From Sporothrix humicola (lineage: Eukaryota; Ascomycota; Sordariomycetes; Ophiostomatales; Ophiostomataceae): DNA of 64,000 nt. The position numbers were made by a program, and so were the translations under genes. The stretch is taken from positions 62,001 to 126,000 of the forward strand of contig WNYE01000064.1 in the NCBI GenBank assembly GCA_021396245.1. The letters are read 5' to 3'. The notes beneath the pieces were generated by a model, which searched no databases, was not told the DNA's origin, and saw only the letters and a list, made by a program, of their open reading frames with translations. This document shows, piece after piece, positions 11,601 to 20,988 of this stretch; position 1 is the stretch's first letter; every line of letters begins with the position of its first letter.

Positions 11601-11928
11601 TGACCGCGCCCGCCAGTGCACGGAACGAAATGTCCCGGAACCCCTGCTCAATGTCAAACGGCGACTTGGTCACCGTCGCATACACGCGCTCCGGCGTGTC
11701 TTCGGCCAGCTCGTCGACAACGTGCACAACAAGCCGCTCGCCGACCGGGCCGCAGCGGATGCCATATGTCGAGCTGTCGCCGAGGGATTGTTGCTTCGTT
11801 TCGGGGGCGGGTGACTTTGTCTCGACATACGTCACCTCGACGGCGGATGATGATGCCTCTTTGGTGCCGTTGACGCCGTTGGTGTGGGTGTGGCCGCTGG
11901 CCGTGTTTCCGTTGACAACTTCAGCCAT
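8608..11928 (-). CDS. NRPS-like adenylate-forming reductase (A-T-R)
   Basis: Single exon, 1106 residues from ATG 11928 (context AATCATGG). An in-frame TTG at 11961 is not a likely start. Domains: adenylation about 55-590, with core motif AHSSGSTGNPKP at about 235-246, YGSTETG, RRDDVL, and the GKGT region near 585; thiolation with FFALGLDSLQ and phosphopantetheine site Ser645; thioester reductase about 735-1060, with NAD(P)H Rossmann motif ITGSTGSLG from 741 and catalytic YGESK at Tyr904/Lys908. No condensation domain, so it is not a peptide synthetase. Expected reaction: ATP activates a carboxylic acid, the acid is tethered as thioester and then released as aldehyde or alcohol by NADPH. All core residues look intact, so the protein should be active. 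Substrate unknown. Neighbours (MCT carrier, Zn2Cys6 factor) support a small metabolite cluster. Confidence 0.93.
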   Translation of the reverse strand: MAEVVNGNTASGHTHTNGVNGTKEASSSAVEVTYVETKSPAPETKQQSLGDSSTYGIRCGPVGERLVVHVVDELAEDTPERVYATVTKSPFDIEQGFRDISFRALAGAVNTTAWTIEDNVGASTDFGVVAYLGVSDIRYAIYLFAAIKTGHQIMIPSVRNSQQQHLAVFTEAKCRIVYYTPEMAPVVAQIREAMPDLQAFEVPPLDDLLTAGATAKHYPYTKTWKEARTDPIIIAHSSGSTGNPKPTTITNGVYSVYDAHRKAETIPGRINQCYQLLDLKGDRFFNPFPPFHLAGLFAMSIMPIFYACVVATGPPEKPPSGALLSRAMQLLKIRAAWCPPAVIEQLADQPGGFEQIASLDWIMYTGGPLAPAVGDRICHVTNVCQMYGSTETGPHMSLIPLPENWSYFEWHPTYENDMEPMGDGTFEMVVRKGDGSQDWIRHLRQAYPEIDVWRTRDLFVQSPHDPKLWRFVGRRDDVLVLSNGEKFNPVDMEGVVTGHPLVRGGLIMGTGRFQAALVIEPMEPLEASGLTEAAFIDQLWPTIEKANSVGPAHGRIFRSKVLVASPDKPFIRAGKGTVIRGRTTKLFEEEMDALYREDDGPSTAVAVDSLEAVTSFVRSSVTGLFSSTAAALSDDDDFFALGLDSLQTLELMKMLRRALAPYRKEGSPDPVSTRSVYAHPSIKQLSEYLFAAVSGSSSDIPAEVVSNDDARIKAMKALVDKYTADLPNIHTRRAASLTVAITGSTGSLGTHMLETLLNDASVRKVYCLNRTDDAQSRQQRAFEARGKAYDLSDTKKVEFLTTNLNDPQFGLDKPVFRSLRGSVDVLIHNAWKVDFNHSLASFEDTHIRGVRHVVDFALQSERQPHVFYVSSLSSVGNWPAIRSAATPVPETQVVDFRLALAMGYGESKHVSEKILEQAVARSGLKATVLRVGQVAGPLAEDGGQWNPAEWLPSLVKTSRALGLLPDSMNTIEWIPVDVLSQIVRDLVHHDYAQSSSGVYNLVNPTIGKWEDLVGAIQKQKQWAGVKVVPFQEWLAALQDVKEPNLDELPSLKIFDFYHGLAGEAALPESARVSYETGRGTANSATMAELRPIDGDAMTTWLKQWGL

Positions 11929-12024
11929 GATTGTGATGTGTTGGCTTTCGATAATGTCCAACCTGATGGTCGAGAGCTATTTCAGTTGTGGTGTTTTATT
12001 GCAACACTTTTAGATGCACAAATT

Positions 12025-12078
12025 CTCAAGTTCTCAAAAACTCAAAAACTCAAAGACTCAAAGACTCAAAGACTCAAA
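12025..12078. repeat. Tandem 8-base repeat (CTCAAAGA/CTCAAAAA)
   Basis: About six copies of an 8-base unit CTCAAA-RA. The unit begins degenerate (TTCTCAAG) and becomes exact towards the right. It lies about 100-150 bases upstream of the reductase start codon, hence within its likely promoter or leader. The gradient from diverged to identical copies fits recent slippage expansion. Confidence 0.85.
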
Positions 12079-13572
12079 GGACAGAACCCCGCTGTCGTCT
12101 CCACGGATCTCCAGATTCCTGTCTCGACGGCTCTCGTTCCGGACTGTGTCCCGTGTTCCGGATGATCCAGTCTCGTGCAGTCGGTCAACGCCAAGGCAAG
12201 GTTGGATCAGGTTGGATCGATGCTGGACTTGCGTTTAATCCCTGTTTCTTCCAGTTTCCTCACATTCCCTCTCGTCAAGGACAAGACATTTTGACGGAGA
12301 TGATTCGGTCTTGGGACTTTTTCAACAGCGACCGCAATGGACACCAATGGACACCGCCTCCGCCTATGCTGATCCGGTCTTTTCAAAACCACTGCAGGAT
12401 GTTGACGAGGCATCTAAATAAACGAAGAGAGAAACACAATGAGTTCTAAAGAAAATGGAAGAAATCCTTCACCTCGACTAGGTCTGACACATTTTTGGTG
12501 GCATTTTGGTGGCATTCTGGTGTTTGCCCCAGTCCACTGCCCCTCGTCGATTGCTGCTCGCTTGGGAGGGCCGGCATCGTTAGCGGAGCTAGCATGAATC
12601 ACGATTGTGGAGATTTGTGGAGACCGACATAGACACAAACGCGGAGGCGGGCTGGCGGGGTACCGCTGGGCGGGGGGAGACGACGTCGCCAAAGCAGTTG
12701 ATGACAATGGGCAGATTCAAAGAGATGCTGAAATTGAAACTAGAATGACTCGTGTTTGATGATGGCGAAGACAACGAAAGGAATCGCGACGAAAATGATA
12801 TCACGACGACTGATATCACGACCCCGAACGACGACGGCATCAAGGAGATGTGTCGGCATGTTTACATGCTTGATCTCTCTCTAGTCTTATCACCGTATGT
12901 CCGGAGACTATTTCTTACTATTTCTTGTACAAAAGTGACAATCACGAGCAAGTGTCGCATCCGTGTAATAAATATCATGAACTCAGTCGAGAGTCAAGAC
13001 AGAAAAGATTGACAGGCTGGATATTCAACAAACGAGACGCGGTGCTCGTGATTTTACATGTTTGTAGATTATCCAGCATCGCGATCCAACGGTTCTGGCA
13101 GGCACATGTGCTTCCTGTCACAGAGCTTCAAATGGCTTATATGCAATGTTAAAAGACTGGAAAATTATTTTCCAAAAGCTGTGTCTTGAAAGCGAAGACA
13201 AATGTCATTCTGGACTTTTTTGCGTGTGTTATTTTTTCAGTCTTCAGTCTTTCAGTTCTCATCGGTTTCGACTATTATGAATTTCAGCTCAAAGATGCAA
13301 TATTGGCCCAGCATGACTTCTCTCAAGAACACCCTCTCGGCCAATATTACTCGAAATCATCACTCATGCTTCATCCATCGTCCAGTATGAGCTCACAATC
13401 CATCGTGTGACGACGCATTGTCCAGCCTGTGATCAGGATAGTTAGTTGTTGTGTTGTCCTTCATTTCAGCGAATTCACATCTTCCTGCCTCCGACATATC
13501 CAGGCTGGATTGAAAGTCTGCACACTCCACACGTGATTAAATCATTATTTTCTTCGGAGTTTCATACTCTTG

Positions 13573-13606
13573 TCTCTTTCACTTTCTCTTTCACTTTCTC
13601 TTTCAC
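13573..13606. repeat. Tandem 12-base pyrimidine repeat
   Basis: Unit TCTCTTTCACTT, two full copies and a partial third. Simple-sequence tract with no coding meaning. Confidence 0.75.
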
Positions 13607-13810
13607 AATCGTCTTTTCTTCGCACTTCCCCTCCGCAACGGTTGCCAGAAGCAGCATTAGCATGAAAATCATGAGTCACGATTGCGGAGAGAGGCGGGGA
13701 TCCAGCGAGATGGGGTGGTTCTGGGGGGAAGTGCCAGGGTCGATGTTGGCTGTTTAGTCGTTACTGGTGGCGTTTTTGAGAGCCTTGGATGGCTTCTTGG
13801 ACTTTCTTGA

Positions 13811-13850
13811 ACAGTCTTGGACAGTCTTGGACAGTCTTGGACAGTCTTGT
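13811..13850. repeat. Tandem 10-base repeat (ACAGTCTTGG)
   Basis: Four consecutive near-identical copies of ACAGTCTTGG; the last ends in T instead of G. The GTCTTGG core recurs in separate arrays near 56.87 and 57.2 kb. Confidence 0.85.
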
Positions 13851-14870
13851 TCCTTTCTGATCGTCCACAATTAGTTAGAATGGCCACGGCGGCACGGGTA
13901 CCTGCTCAGCGCCATGCTTCATCTCATCGAGGTGTGGTTGGAGGAACAGACAATGAATGGCTTGAGACAAGCATGAGATTGTGGCTTGCTTCGGGATGTC
14001 CGCCAATGGGCCATTCATGATATCACGATAATAAGCCAACGACACGAAATCAATGCAAGAGAGGCAGCCATGTGCGATATGTGCACTGTCTTAATGTCCT
14101 ATTGATGACTGGCGATCATTGTCAAAGGATCTAGACCATGTTGACAGCTGGGACGACTATCGTAATCAATGTGTAAAAATAGGAGGAGACCAAACTCGCC
14201 CAGAAAAGGAAAAGACAGAAAGAAGAAAGTGGAAAGAAAAAAGAAGAATGAAGGAACCAACAGACTCACGGTTATTCCCTCCCGGCAAAGCGACACGCTT
14301 GGAGGCGCACTCCCCACCAATCGTGATTCATAAGTTGGATAACTAGACAGTTTGGTCTGTTTTTGGTTCGTTTTGGTCTGTTTTGGGCTATAGGATGCGG
14401 AGAAATAGAGTAAATAGGGGAAAGTGAACGAAGAATAGGGACGCTATGGGGGCATGTTGTAGCGGGCTTGGAGGACCACTAGCAGTGGAGTGTCTGGGGT
14501 AATCTGGGGATGTGTCCGGAGGCGGGTCTTTTCCCTCGCATTTGTGTGTTGAAGGAGCAATAGTAGGGCAGGATTTTGATTTTGATTTTCAATCCAGCAC
14601 TGAACGATACAAGACAAGTGAGAAAACTGAGAGATATTTGTCTCTGAACCCCGGAGGATTCCCGAACGAGTCAACAGTGGATGTATGAATACAGCATCCT
14701 GGGCAGTGCATGGGAATACTTGGCATTCCAAAAACACGTTGTTCTCCTCGCCGATCGTATAAGTAAGGTACATCTGCTTCCTCCTTTTTTTTATTTCATT
14801 TCTTTTTCCCTCATCCATCATCGACCCTTTTTCTCTTTCTTTCCTCATCATCACAACACATCCCACAACC

Positions 14871-16728
14871 ATGGCCGACACTGGACAGCGCATCTCGGCG
14901 GAAAAGACAGAGACGGAACGCATCGAAGAGCGCGAGATGCGGGCCAACACGCACACCGACGACCCCAACGAGGCCGACGAGGGCGATGTGACGCCTCCCG
15001 GCTACTGGACTTCGTTCCGGTTCCTGGGCTCCGTCCTGGCCATTATCTTGCTCGCCAACAACCTGTTCATCGGCTACTCCATGCCGGCCAGCATCTTGTC
15101 CGTCATTGGCAAAGACTTGAGCGCCGGCACCTCCATCTCGCTGGCATCTCTCACTCTGACGCTCATCAAGGGCGTCTGTCTGCTGCTGGTCGGTAGCATC
15201 AGCGATGTTGTCGGCCGCCGCTACTTCTTGCTCGGCGGCCAGCTCGTCAACTTTATCGGCGCCATTGTGGCGGCCCGAGCCACGAACGTCAACATGCTGA
15301 TCGGCGCCAGCGCGCTCGTCGGCCTCGGCCAGGCCACGCAGCTACTATATCCCATGCTCCTGCAGGAGATTGTGCCCAACAAGTACCGTGGCATGAGCCA
15401 GGGCTTTTTGTCGTTTGCCATCTTCCCGACGATTGCGCTGGGCCCGGCCTTTGCGCGGTTCATGGCGGCCAACCCCAAGTTCGGCTGGCGCGCGCTGTAC
15501 TGGATGGACGCCATCACCGTCGGCATCTCGTTTATTCTCTTTGCCCTCTGCTACTTCCCTCCCGGCTTCAAGGAGCTGCAGGGCGGCCGCACGACCCGCA
15601 GGCAGATTCTCAAGCGCATCGACTACGGCGGATTTGTTTTGTACGCCGGCGGTCTTGTCTGTCTGCTTCTGGCTCTGTCGTGGGGCGGCAGCAAGCACCC
15701 GTGGAACAGCGCCACAATTATCGCCATGCTGGTCGTCGGTGTCGTCACTCTGGTGCTGTTTGCTCTCTACGAGATCTACATGCCGCTGCACACGCCGCTG
15801 CTGCCGATGAACCTCTTCAAGATCAAGAGCTTTGTCGTGGCCGTCGTTGTCGGTTCGTGCGGCCAGATGTCGTGGTATGCCCTCAACCTGCTATGGCCCT
15901 ACCATATCCAGAACCTCTACACCACCGAGACCTCCAAGGTCGGCTGGATGTCGGTGAGTCTCCCTCCCCTGCTTTACCAAGAATAATATCACCCTTAACG
16001 ACCCTCTGCTAACACGCCGTTTCACTCAGTGCATCACTGGTATTGCTCTGGCGACTGGCGAGCTCATCACGGGCTTCTTTTGCAAAAAGGGCGGCTACGT
16101 CCGGTACCAGATGTTCGCCTCGGTCATCCTGTACACGACGTTCAGCGGCATCATGGCCATTGCCAACCAGCACCGTGAGAGCCTGGCCGTCGGCATGATC
16201 ACGGCCATTGGCTTCTGCGTCGGCTGGATCGAGCTGATCACCATTGTCGTTGCCACGCTTGTCGTCCCTCCCGACCAGATCGGCACCGGTTCTGCTTTCT
16301 TTGCGAGCACGCGTGCCACGACCGGCACCATTGTCACCAGCATCTACCTCGCCATCTACAACAACCGCTACCCGGCCCTCATGAAGCCCGACATCACCAA
16401 GGCTGTCGAGGCCGCCGGCCTGCCCGAGTCGTCCCTCACGCAGCTCTTTGACGCCATTGCCAACGGCACGGCTGCTGCGCTCAGTGCTGTCCCCGGCTTC
16501 ACGTCTGCGATCGGCGACGCCGTTGTCGACGGCCGCAAGTCTGCCTATGCCACTGCTCTGGCCGATGTCTACCTGACCAGCATTGCTTTCGGCTCCATTG
16601 CCCTGCTCACCATCTTTTATGCCCGCGACGACATCGAGGCCAAGTTTACCAACTTTGTCAACAAGACCGTGTCCCACGTCGGCAACAAGCCCGAGGATGT
16701 CGAACGCGAGAAGGTGGCTCAGCTGTAG
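14871..16728 (+). CDS. MFS efflux transporter, TRI12-like
   Basis: Exons: 14871..15953, 16030..16728; 593 residues, one 76-base intron (donor GTGAGT, phase 0). ATG follows a CT-rich leader (CACAACCATGG). About 14 membrane segments. Family-typical blocks are the hydrophilic N-terminus of 40-50 residues, ISDVVGRRYFLLGG in the helix 2-3 loop, the LYPMLLQEIVPNKYRG motif, and the late block KAVEAAGLPESSL shared by fungal TRI12-type carriers. Family role: plasma-membrane drug:H+ antiport, named for the trichothecene pump but broad in fungi. There is no terpene cyclase or other TRI gene nearby, so no link to trichothecenes is implied. The gene at 59.2 kb is a paralogue with the same architecture but three introns. 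The DUF3425 bZIP gene follows on the same strand. Confidence 0.9.
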
Positions 16729-17567
16729 GCAGATCATGGTAGCGCTAGATGTTGGGTTGTGACGTAAAGAGACCTTGGGGGTAGCGAGATGGTAAAGATA
16801 TAAATGGTTGAATAAATTGGGTTGCCAACCAAAAACAATCGAATAATTAAATAATAAAACGAACCAATTATGAAATTGATAACTGGCTATAAATTAATAC
16901 AAGGCCTCTTTCTGTCCTCTTACCCCAAAAATGAATCTAGATCCCTTTTGTTTGATGCCACGAGACGGTGTGTCCTTGTGCCTTGAAGGAGAGACAGGAT
17001 GTCGACATGCACGTTTGTCTACTTGCCCCGCTTTTGTCGTCCGCATTGACCAATGGTATCCCCGTATTAGTCGTGTTAGTGTTGGTTTTCCAGGGCTCTG
17101 GCGGTCGAGACTATTGCCTGATTGGGACACAACAGTGGCACTAATGACGAGCTGGCCACGAGACAAAGTGGGAGAAATGGCAGGAGCGAAGCACACCAAA
17201 ACACACGCAATTGCTGTACCCGGCTGCACGGAGAGGCGGAGCATCGGTTGTCGGAGTCCGGATGATTCTTTTCCTCTCCTTTTCTTCTCCCTTTTTTGCG
17301 CACGAACCCCCGAAAGGTCCCCAGAGAATGCCCCAAAGAATCCCCCAAAGACTCCCCCAAAGTACTGCAAAAGTCCCCAGTTTATCCCCACGATTTCTTT
17401 CCCCAAAGTAAATGAATTAAAACCCACCCATTCCCGCCTTTCCCCTCCATGATTCATACGCCCTTTTGTCTGCACGTTTTTGCATCTCACAACATCGACA
17501 TTCAACATCATCACCAAAATTGCCAATAATCACCAAAAAATATCAACGACAACACACCGCCGTCATC
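16729..17567. other. Intergenic: promoter of the first DUF3425 bZIP gene
   Basis: About 840 bases with AT-rich DNA next to the transporter 3' end (16790-16900). C-run repeats (see 17331-17363) precede the bZIP start. No coding region recognised. Confidence 0.45.
17331..17363. repeat. C-run tandem repeat (about 11-base unit CCCCCAAAGAxT)
   Basis: Three adjacent copies of a unit built on CCCCCAAAG-A, about 200 bases upstream of the bZIP start codon. It is embedded in a longer stretch of CCCC words (17307-17405). May be a repeated regulatory site or simple slippage. Confidence 0.65.
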
Positions 17568-18797
17568 ATGGCCAAGCAGGATCCTGCGACGCGGCGGGTG
17601 TCCAACATGACCAGCTCGCAGGTCGAGCACAAACGGGCCATTGACCGCGCAAACCAGCAGATCTGCCAGCGGCGGAAACGCGCCAAGATGCAGTGGCTGG
17701 AGGGCGAGGTGATTCGGCTGACGGGGCAATTGGAGGCCGCACACGAGCGAATTCGCGAACTCGAGGCGAGCAACGCCTTCCACGCGATGCCAGGGCAAAT
17801 GGGCGTGCCGGCCCAGGTCCAGATGCCCGTAATGATTGAGCCGGTGATGGAGACGGTGGCACTCGAGCCCGTCATTGAGCCGTCTGTTCTGAGCACCACC
17901 GACTCGTCGACGCCACCCACAAACAGTACTATCGCCACCTCCACCTCCAACCCCAACTCGGCCGACCACGACGCCATCTGGACCGTCCATCTCCGCGAAC
18001 TGCTCGACCCGGCCCACAATGAAGACTACGGCGAGCTTGGCAACATTGTCTTTGAGTATCCGCTGCCACCACCCGACACGCCCTCTCCACACTACGGCGA
18101 AAATGGCGAGCTCGCTTTGCCCGAGTGGCAGGTCGTTCCCCTCCATCTTCCGCCCGAGACGGATCTCGACCGCTTTATCATTGAGACGACCAACTCGGGC
18201 CGCAAACTGCAACAACAAACGGGGGCTGCAGAGCTCTCACAAGCCCAATTCCCGAGCATCTCGTCTCTCCTCAACCCGAATCTCGGCGACGACGGCTCAA
18301 AGCCCCTCACATTTGCTTTGGCAACCCACGTCGTACGAAACAGCACCGTCAAGTCCATCACCACCCGCATCGCCTTGATGTATCTCTTGTCACACCTTTT
18401 GCGATGGCTCGTCTGCCGGAACCGCCAGAGCTACGAGAAACTGCCCGACTTTTTGAAACCCACACACCTGCAGCGAACCGTCCCCCACCCGGCCTGGGTC
18501 GACGCCATTACATGGCCTGCTGCCCGCGACAACATTATTCGCACCGAGGCCTGGAAGAAGATCACCTTTGACGAGTTCCGGCGCGTCACGGGCGCCTGCA
18601 TGTCTGTCAACTGGCCCTACACCGACTCGGGCGCGTTTTTGGATCTGGGTGACGGCCAGAACCTGGTGCTGAGCCCGCTGTTTGAAGACCACATCCGCTG
18701 CGCCAGCAACTGGACCCTGAGCAAGTCGACGGCTGCACGCTTCCCGTTTATGAAGGAGTTTTGCGTTGCCATCCACGAGGGCGAGGGCAACGCATAG
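17568..18797 (+). CDS. bZIP transcription factor with DUF3425 domain
   Basis: Single exon, 409 residues, ATG 17568 (GTCATCATGG). The basic region lies at about 19-42 (EHKRAIDRANQQICQRRKR). A short coiled coil with hydrophobic heptads runs to about residue 70 (MQWLEGEVIRL, LEAAHERIRELE). A disordered Pro/Thr/Ser middle follows. The C-terminal DUF3425 domain runs from about 280 to 405, with YLLSHLLRWLVCRNRQSYEK, LPDFLKPTHLQRTVPHPAW and the terminal FPFMKEFC block. In filamentous fungi this architecture is typical of cluster or stress regulators acting in the nucleus. It lies between a TRI12-like pump and a class II aldolase gene on the same strand. A second DUF3425 bZIP gene is at 51-53 kb. Confidence 0.9.
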   Translation: MAKQDPATRRVSNMTSSQVEHKRAIDRANQQICQRRKRAKMQWLEGEVIRLTGQLEAAHERIRELEASNAFHAMPGQMGVPAQVQMPVMIEPVMETVALEPVIEPSVLSTTDSSTPPTNSTIATSTSNPNSADHDAIWTVHLRELLDPAHNEDYGELGNIVFEYPLPPPDTPSPHYGENGELALPEWQVVPLHLPPETDLDRFIIETTNSGRKLQQQTGAAELSQAQFPSISSLLNPNLGDDGSKPLTFALATHVVRNSTVKSITTRIALMYLLSHLLRWLVCRNRQSYEKLPDFLKPTHLQRTVPHPAWVDAITWPAARDNIIRTEAWKKITFDEFRRVTGACMSVNWPYTDSGAFLDLGDGQNLVLSPLFEDHIRCASNWTLSKSTAARFPFMKEFCVAIHEGEGNA

Positions 18798-19754
18798 GTT
18801 ACTCGAGCAAAATAGAATAGATAAATTATGTGCACAACGGGGCGCATCTGTACGAGTCTGTATGATCAGTTATGTTTAATGAAGATTTTTTTGGCATAAA
18901 CTATTGTGTGTTCTGTATGTATTTGCACGTGAAGGTGCATGCATAGAGGCGATCAGTAGTCAGATCTGCGGCCCTCTGCAGACTGGCCGCTTCCACTTTA
19001 CACGTGGAAAGTCAGCAACAGCCATGTCACACAGGGCTACAGATATTCCGCCATGTTTGACTGGCAAACACAAGGGCGCGTATATATAAAATCCGGGGTA
19101 CAATGCTACCCTTTAGTGTGGAGATAGCCCTGCCTATTCGCCTACCGCAGACATTGGCCCAGATTGATCACTCGCCCGCGGCCTCCGAATGCCGCAGTCC
19201 GAGCCATCGCCGTTGGATTGGACCTTGTGTGTCTTGGATCCGCCGGGCTGTGTTTGGGCCGTGCATAATGCCTGTCTTGTGGTGGCTTCTTGTGTTGATG
19301 CACTAGTGGTGACTACCAGGAGAAACAAAGAATGCGGGGAAACGCTGCCAAAAACACCTGCTTTTTCTGGCTTTCTCTTGCTTTCCTGACACGATCTTGG
19401 GGCATCACAGACTAGCATGATTCATATTGCAGATGCACCAAATATTGCCTCCCGGAAGCCCTCTTGGCGGAGTCTGGGGAGTTGACCAACGACGGGTACT
19501 GGATGATGCGCCCTTCTCTTGTTCGTGATCCAGAGTTTAGGCAACGTTGATGTTGTTTTCAGAATAAGAACAATCAAAGTCAACAAAGAAGGGACTGATC
19601 AGACTAAGACGGGATCGAATATTCAAAGTCGCTCCAAACAAAACAACATCTCTCACGAATTTACGATTATACGACGAGGACCGTCACTCAATTATACCAA
19701 ACATCACACCAGATATACACGATAACCTCTCTTCCCCTCCTTTCCTCCCTCAAT
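18798..19754. other. Intergenic: aldolase-family gene promoter with two CACGTG sites
   Basis: About 950 bases. CACGTG occurs at 18926-18931 and 19001-19006, and TATATATAAA at 19081-19090. The TATA run is about 665 bases from the next ATG, so either the leader is long or the run is unrelated. CACGTG is bound by bHLH proteins and some bZIPs. No coding region recognised. Confidence 0.4.
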
Positions 19755-20624
19755 ATGTCCGCCACAACAACCACCACCAAGACGGCAGAGCCCACCGTCT
19801 ACGCAAACCTCCAGGGCCAGGGCACCACCGTCCATGGCGGCATGGAGATTGAGCTGCCCCTGATCCCCGTGCCCCCGACGTTCACCGACAAGAATGAAGA
19901 GCGCGAGTACCTCAAGGGCCGCCTGGCGCTGGCCTTTCGCCTCTTTGGCAAGTTTGGCTTTGATGAGGGCGTCGCCGGCCACATTACGCTGCGCGACCCC
20001 ATCAAGACCGACCACTTTTGGGTCAACCCGCTCGGCCGCGCCTTCTCCCAGATGCGCCGCTCCGACCTGATCCTGGTCAACGGCAAGGGCGAGGTCGTCG
20101 ACGGCGGCGCCAACCGCTTTCTGAACAAGGCCGCCTACATGATCCACCACGCCATCCACACCGCCCGCCCGGACGTCAACTGCGCCGCCCACTCGCACTC
20201 GCTGTACGGCCGCGCGTTCTGCACGCTCGGCAAGCCCATTGACATGCTGACGCAGGACAGCTGCGCCTTCTACAAGAGCATCGCCGTCTACCAGCAGTTC
20301 AACGGCGTCGTGCTCGACGAGGGCGAGGGCGACAACATTGCGCGCGCGCTGGGCGACGGCAAGGCTTGTCTCCTCCAGAACCACGGTCTGTTGACAGTCG
20401 GCGGCACGGTCGAGGCCGCCGTCTTCTGGTTCACGTCGATGGAAAAGTGCTGCCAGGTGCAGCTGCTGGCCGAGGCTGCGTCGGGCGGCAACACCAAGAA
20501 GATTGACGAGGCCGACGCCGCCTTTACGGCCAAGAGCGTCGGCAACCCCAATGTCGGCTGGTTCAGCGCGCAGCCCATGTTTGACGTCATGATTGGGGAG
20601 GTTGGCGATGCATACCTGCAGTAG
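19755..20624 (+). CDS. Class II aldolase/adducin-domain protein
   Basis: Single exon, 289 residues, ATG 19755. The aldolase II/adducin head domain spans about 50-260. Visible metal-site residues are His146 and His148 (CAAHSHSLYGRAF) and His210 (LLQNHGLLTVG). FDEGVAGHIT near 69-78 is the N-terminal conserved loop, and the block GTVEAAVFWFTSMEKCCQVQ follows. Family members are zinc-dependent aldolases or epimerases of sugar phosphates. Fungal adducin-like proteins of this length are common and mostly uncharacterised, some occurring in metabolite clusters. Cytosolic: no signal or membrane segment. All three histidines are kept, so an active lyase is plausible; the substrate is not inferable. Confidence 0.88.
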   Translation: MSATTTTTKTAEPTVYANLQGQGTTVHGGMEIELPLIPVPPTFTDKNEEREYLKGRLALAFRLFGKFGFDEGVAGHITLRDPIKTDHFWVNPLGRAFSQMRRSDLILVNGKGEVVDGGANRFLNKAAYMIHHAIHTARPDVNCAAHSHSLYGRAFCTLGKPIDMLTQDSCAFYKSIAVYQQFNGVVLDEGEGDNIARALGDGKACLLQNHGLLTVGGTVEAAVFWFTSMEKCCQVQLLAEAASGGNTKKIDEADAAFTAKSVGNPNVGWFSAQPMFDVMIGEVGDAYLQ

Positions 20625-20988
20625 GGTGTCATGCCGGTATCATTTATTATTTTATGTATTGTTTCTTATTGTCTGTCATGTCCAAATTGCATCACTAGGT
20701 TGAATTGAATTCAAATCAGTATTTTCATGAGTCTCTCTTATTCTCTACTCTTTACTTTGAATCGTCATCATTGTTTACTTACTTTCCAACTCGCTTGATA
20801 TTTATTTTCAGTCAGTTCCTGGCCTTGGCAGGTTGGGTGCCTGACAAGCCCCTCATTCGTCACCCCTCCTTACCTGCAAGGCTGGGCAATCAGAGAGCAA
20901 TGTGCAGAAGTATGCGAGGGTAAATCTTGACTGTTGGGTGTTCCTACAACAAATTTGGGTCCCCGACAACGATTTTTGCAGATCGAAA

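Larger units (their letters stand above)
11929..14870. other. Gene-free 2.9 kb interval with short repeats
   Basis: No frame here has a recognisable domain. The left end is the reductase promoter and the right end, CT-rich from about 14780, is the leader of the TRI12-like gene. It contains the CTCAAAGA array, a pyrimidine 12-base array at 13573-13606, an ACAGTCTTGG array at 13811-13850, and three related words around ATGAATCACGATTG (12594, 13671 region, and inverted at about 14318-14331). A CACGTG lies near 13532. Function not evident. Confidence 0.5.

Noticed and set aside
8608..11928. Peptide synthetase
   Set aside because: No condensation domain; architecture is A-T-R, i.e. an acid reductase.
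11929..11961. Upstream in-frame TTG start for the reductase
   Set aside because: TTG is not a normal fungal start; ATG 11928 has a good context and a complete protein.
14871..16728. Trichothecene gene cluster suggested by the TRI12-like pump
   Set aside because: No terpene cyclase, P450 or acetyltransferase nearby; the family is broad in fungi.
19704..20384. Long antisense frame over the class II aldolase gene
   Set aside because: Shadow of a GC-rich coding strand; the + strand carries the aldolase motifs.
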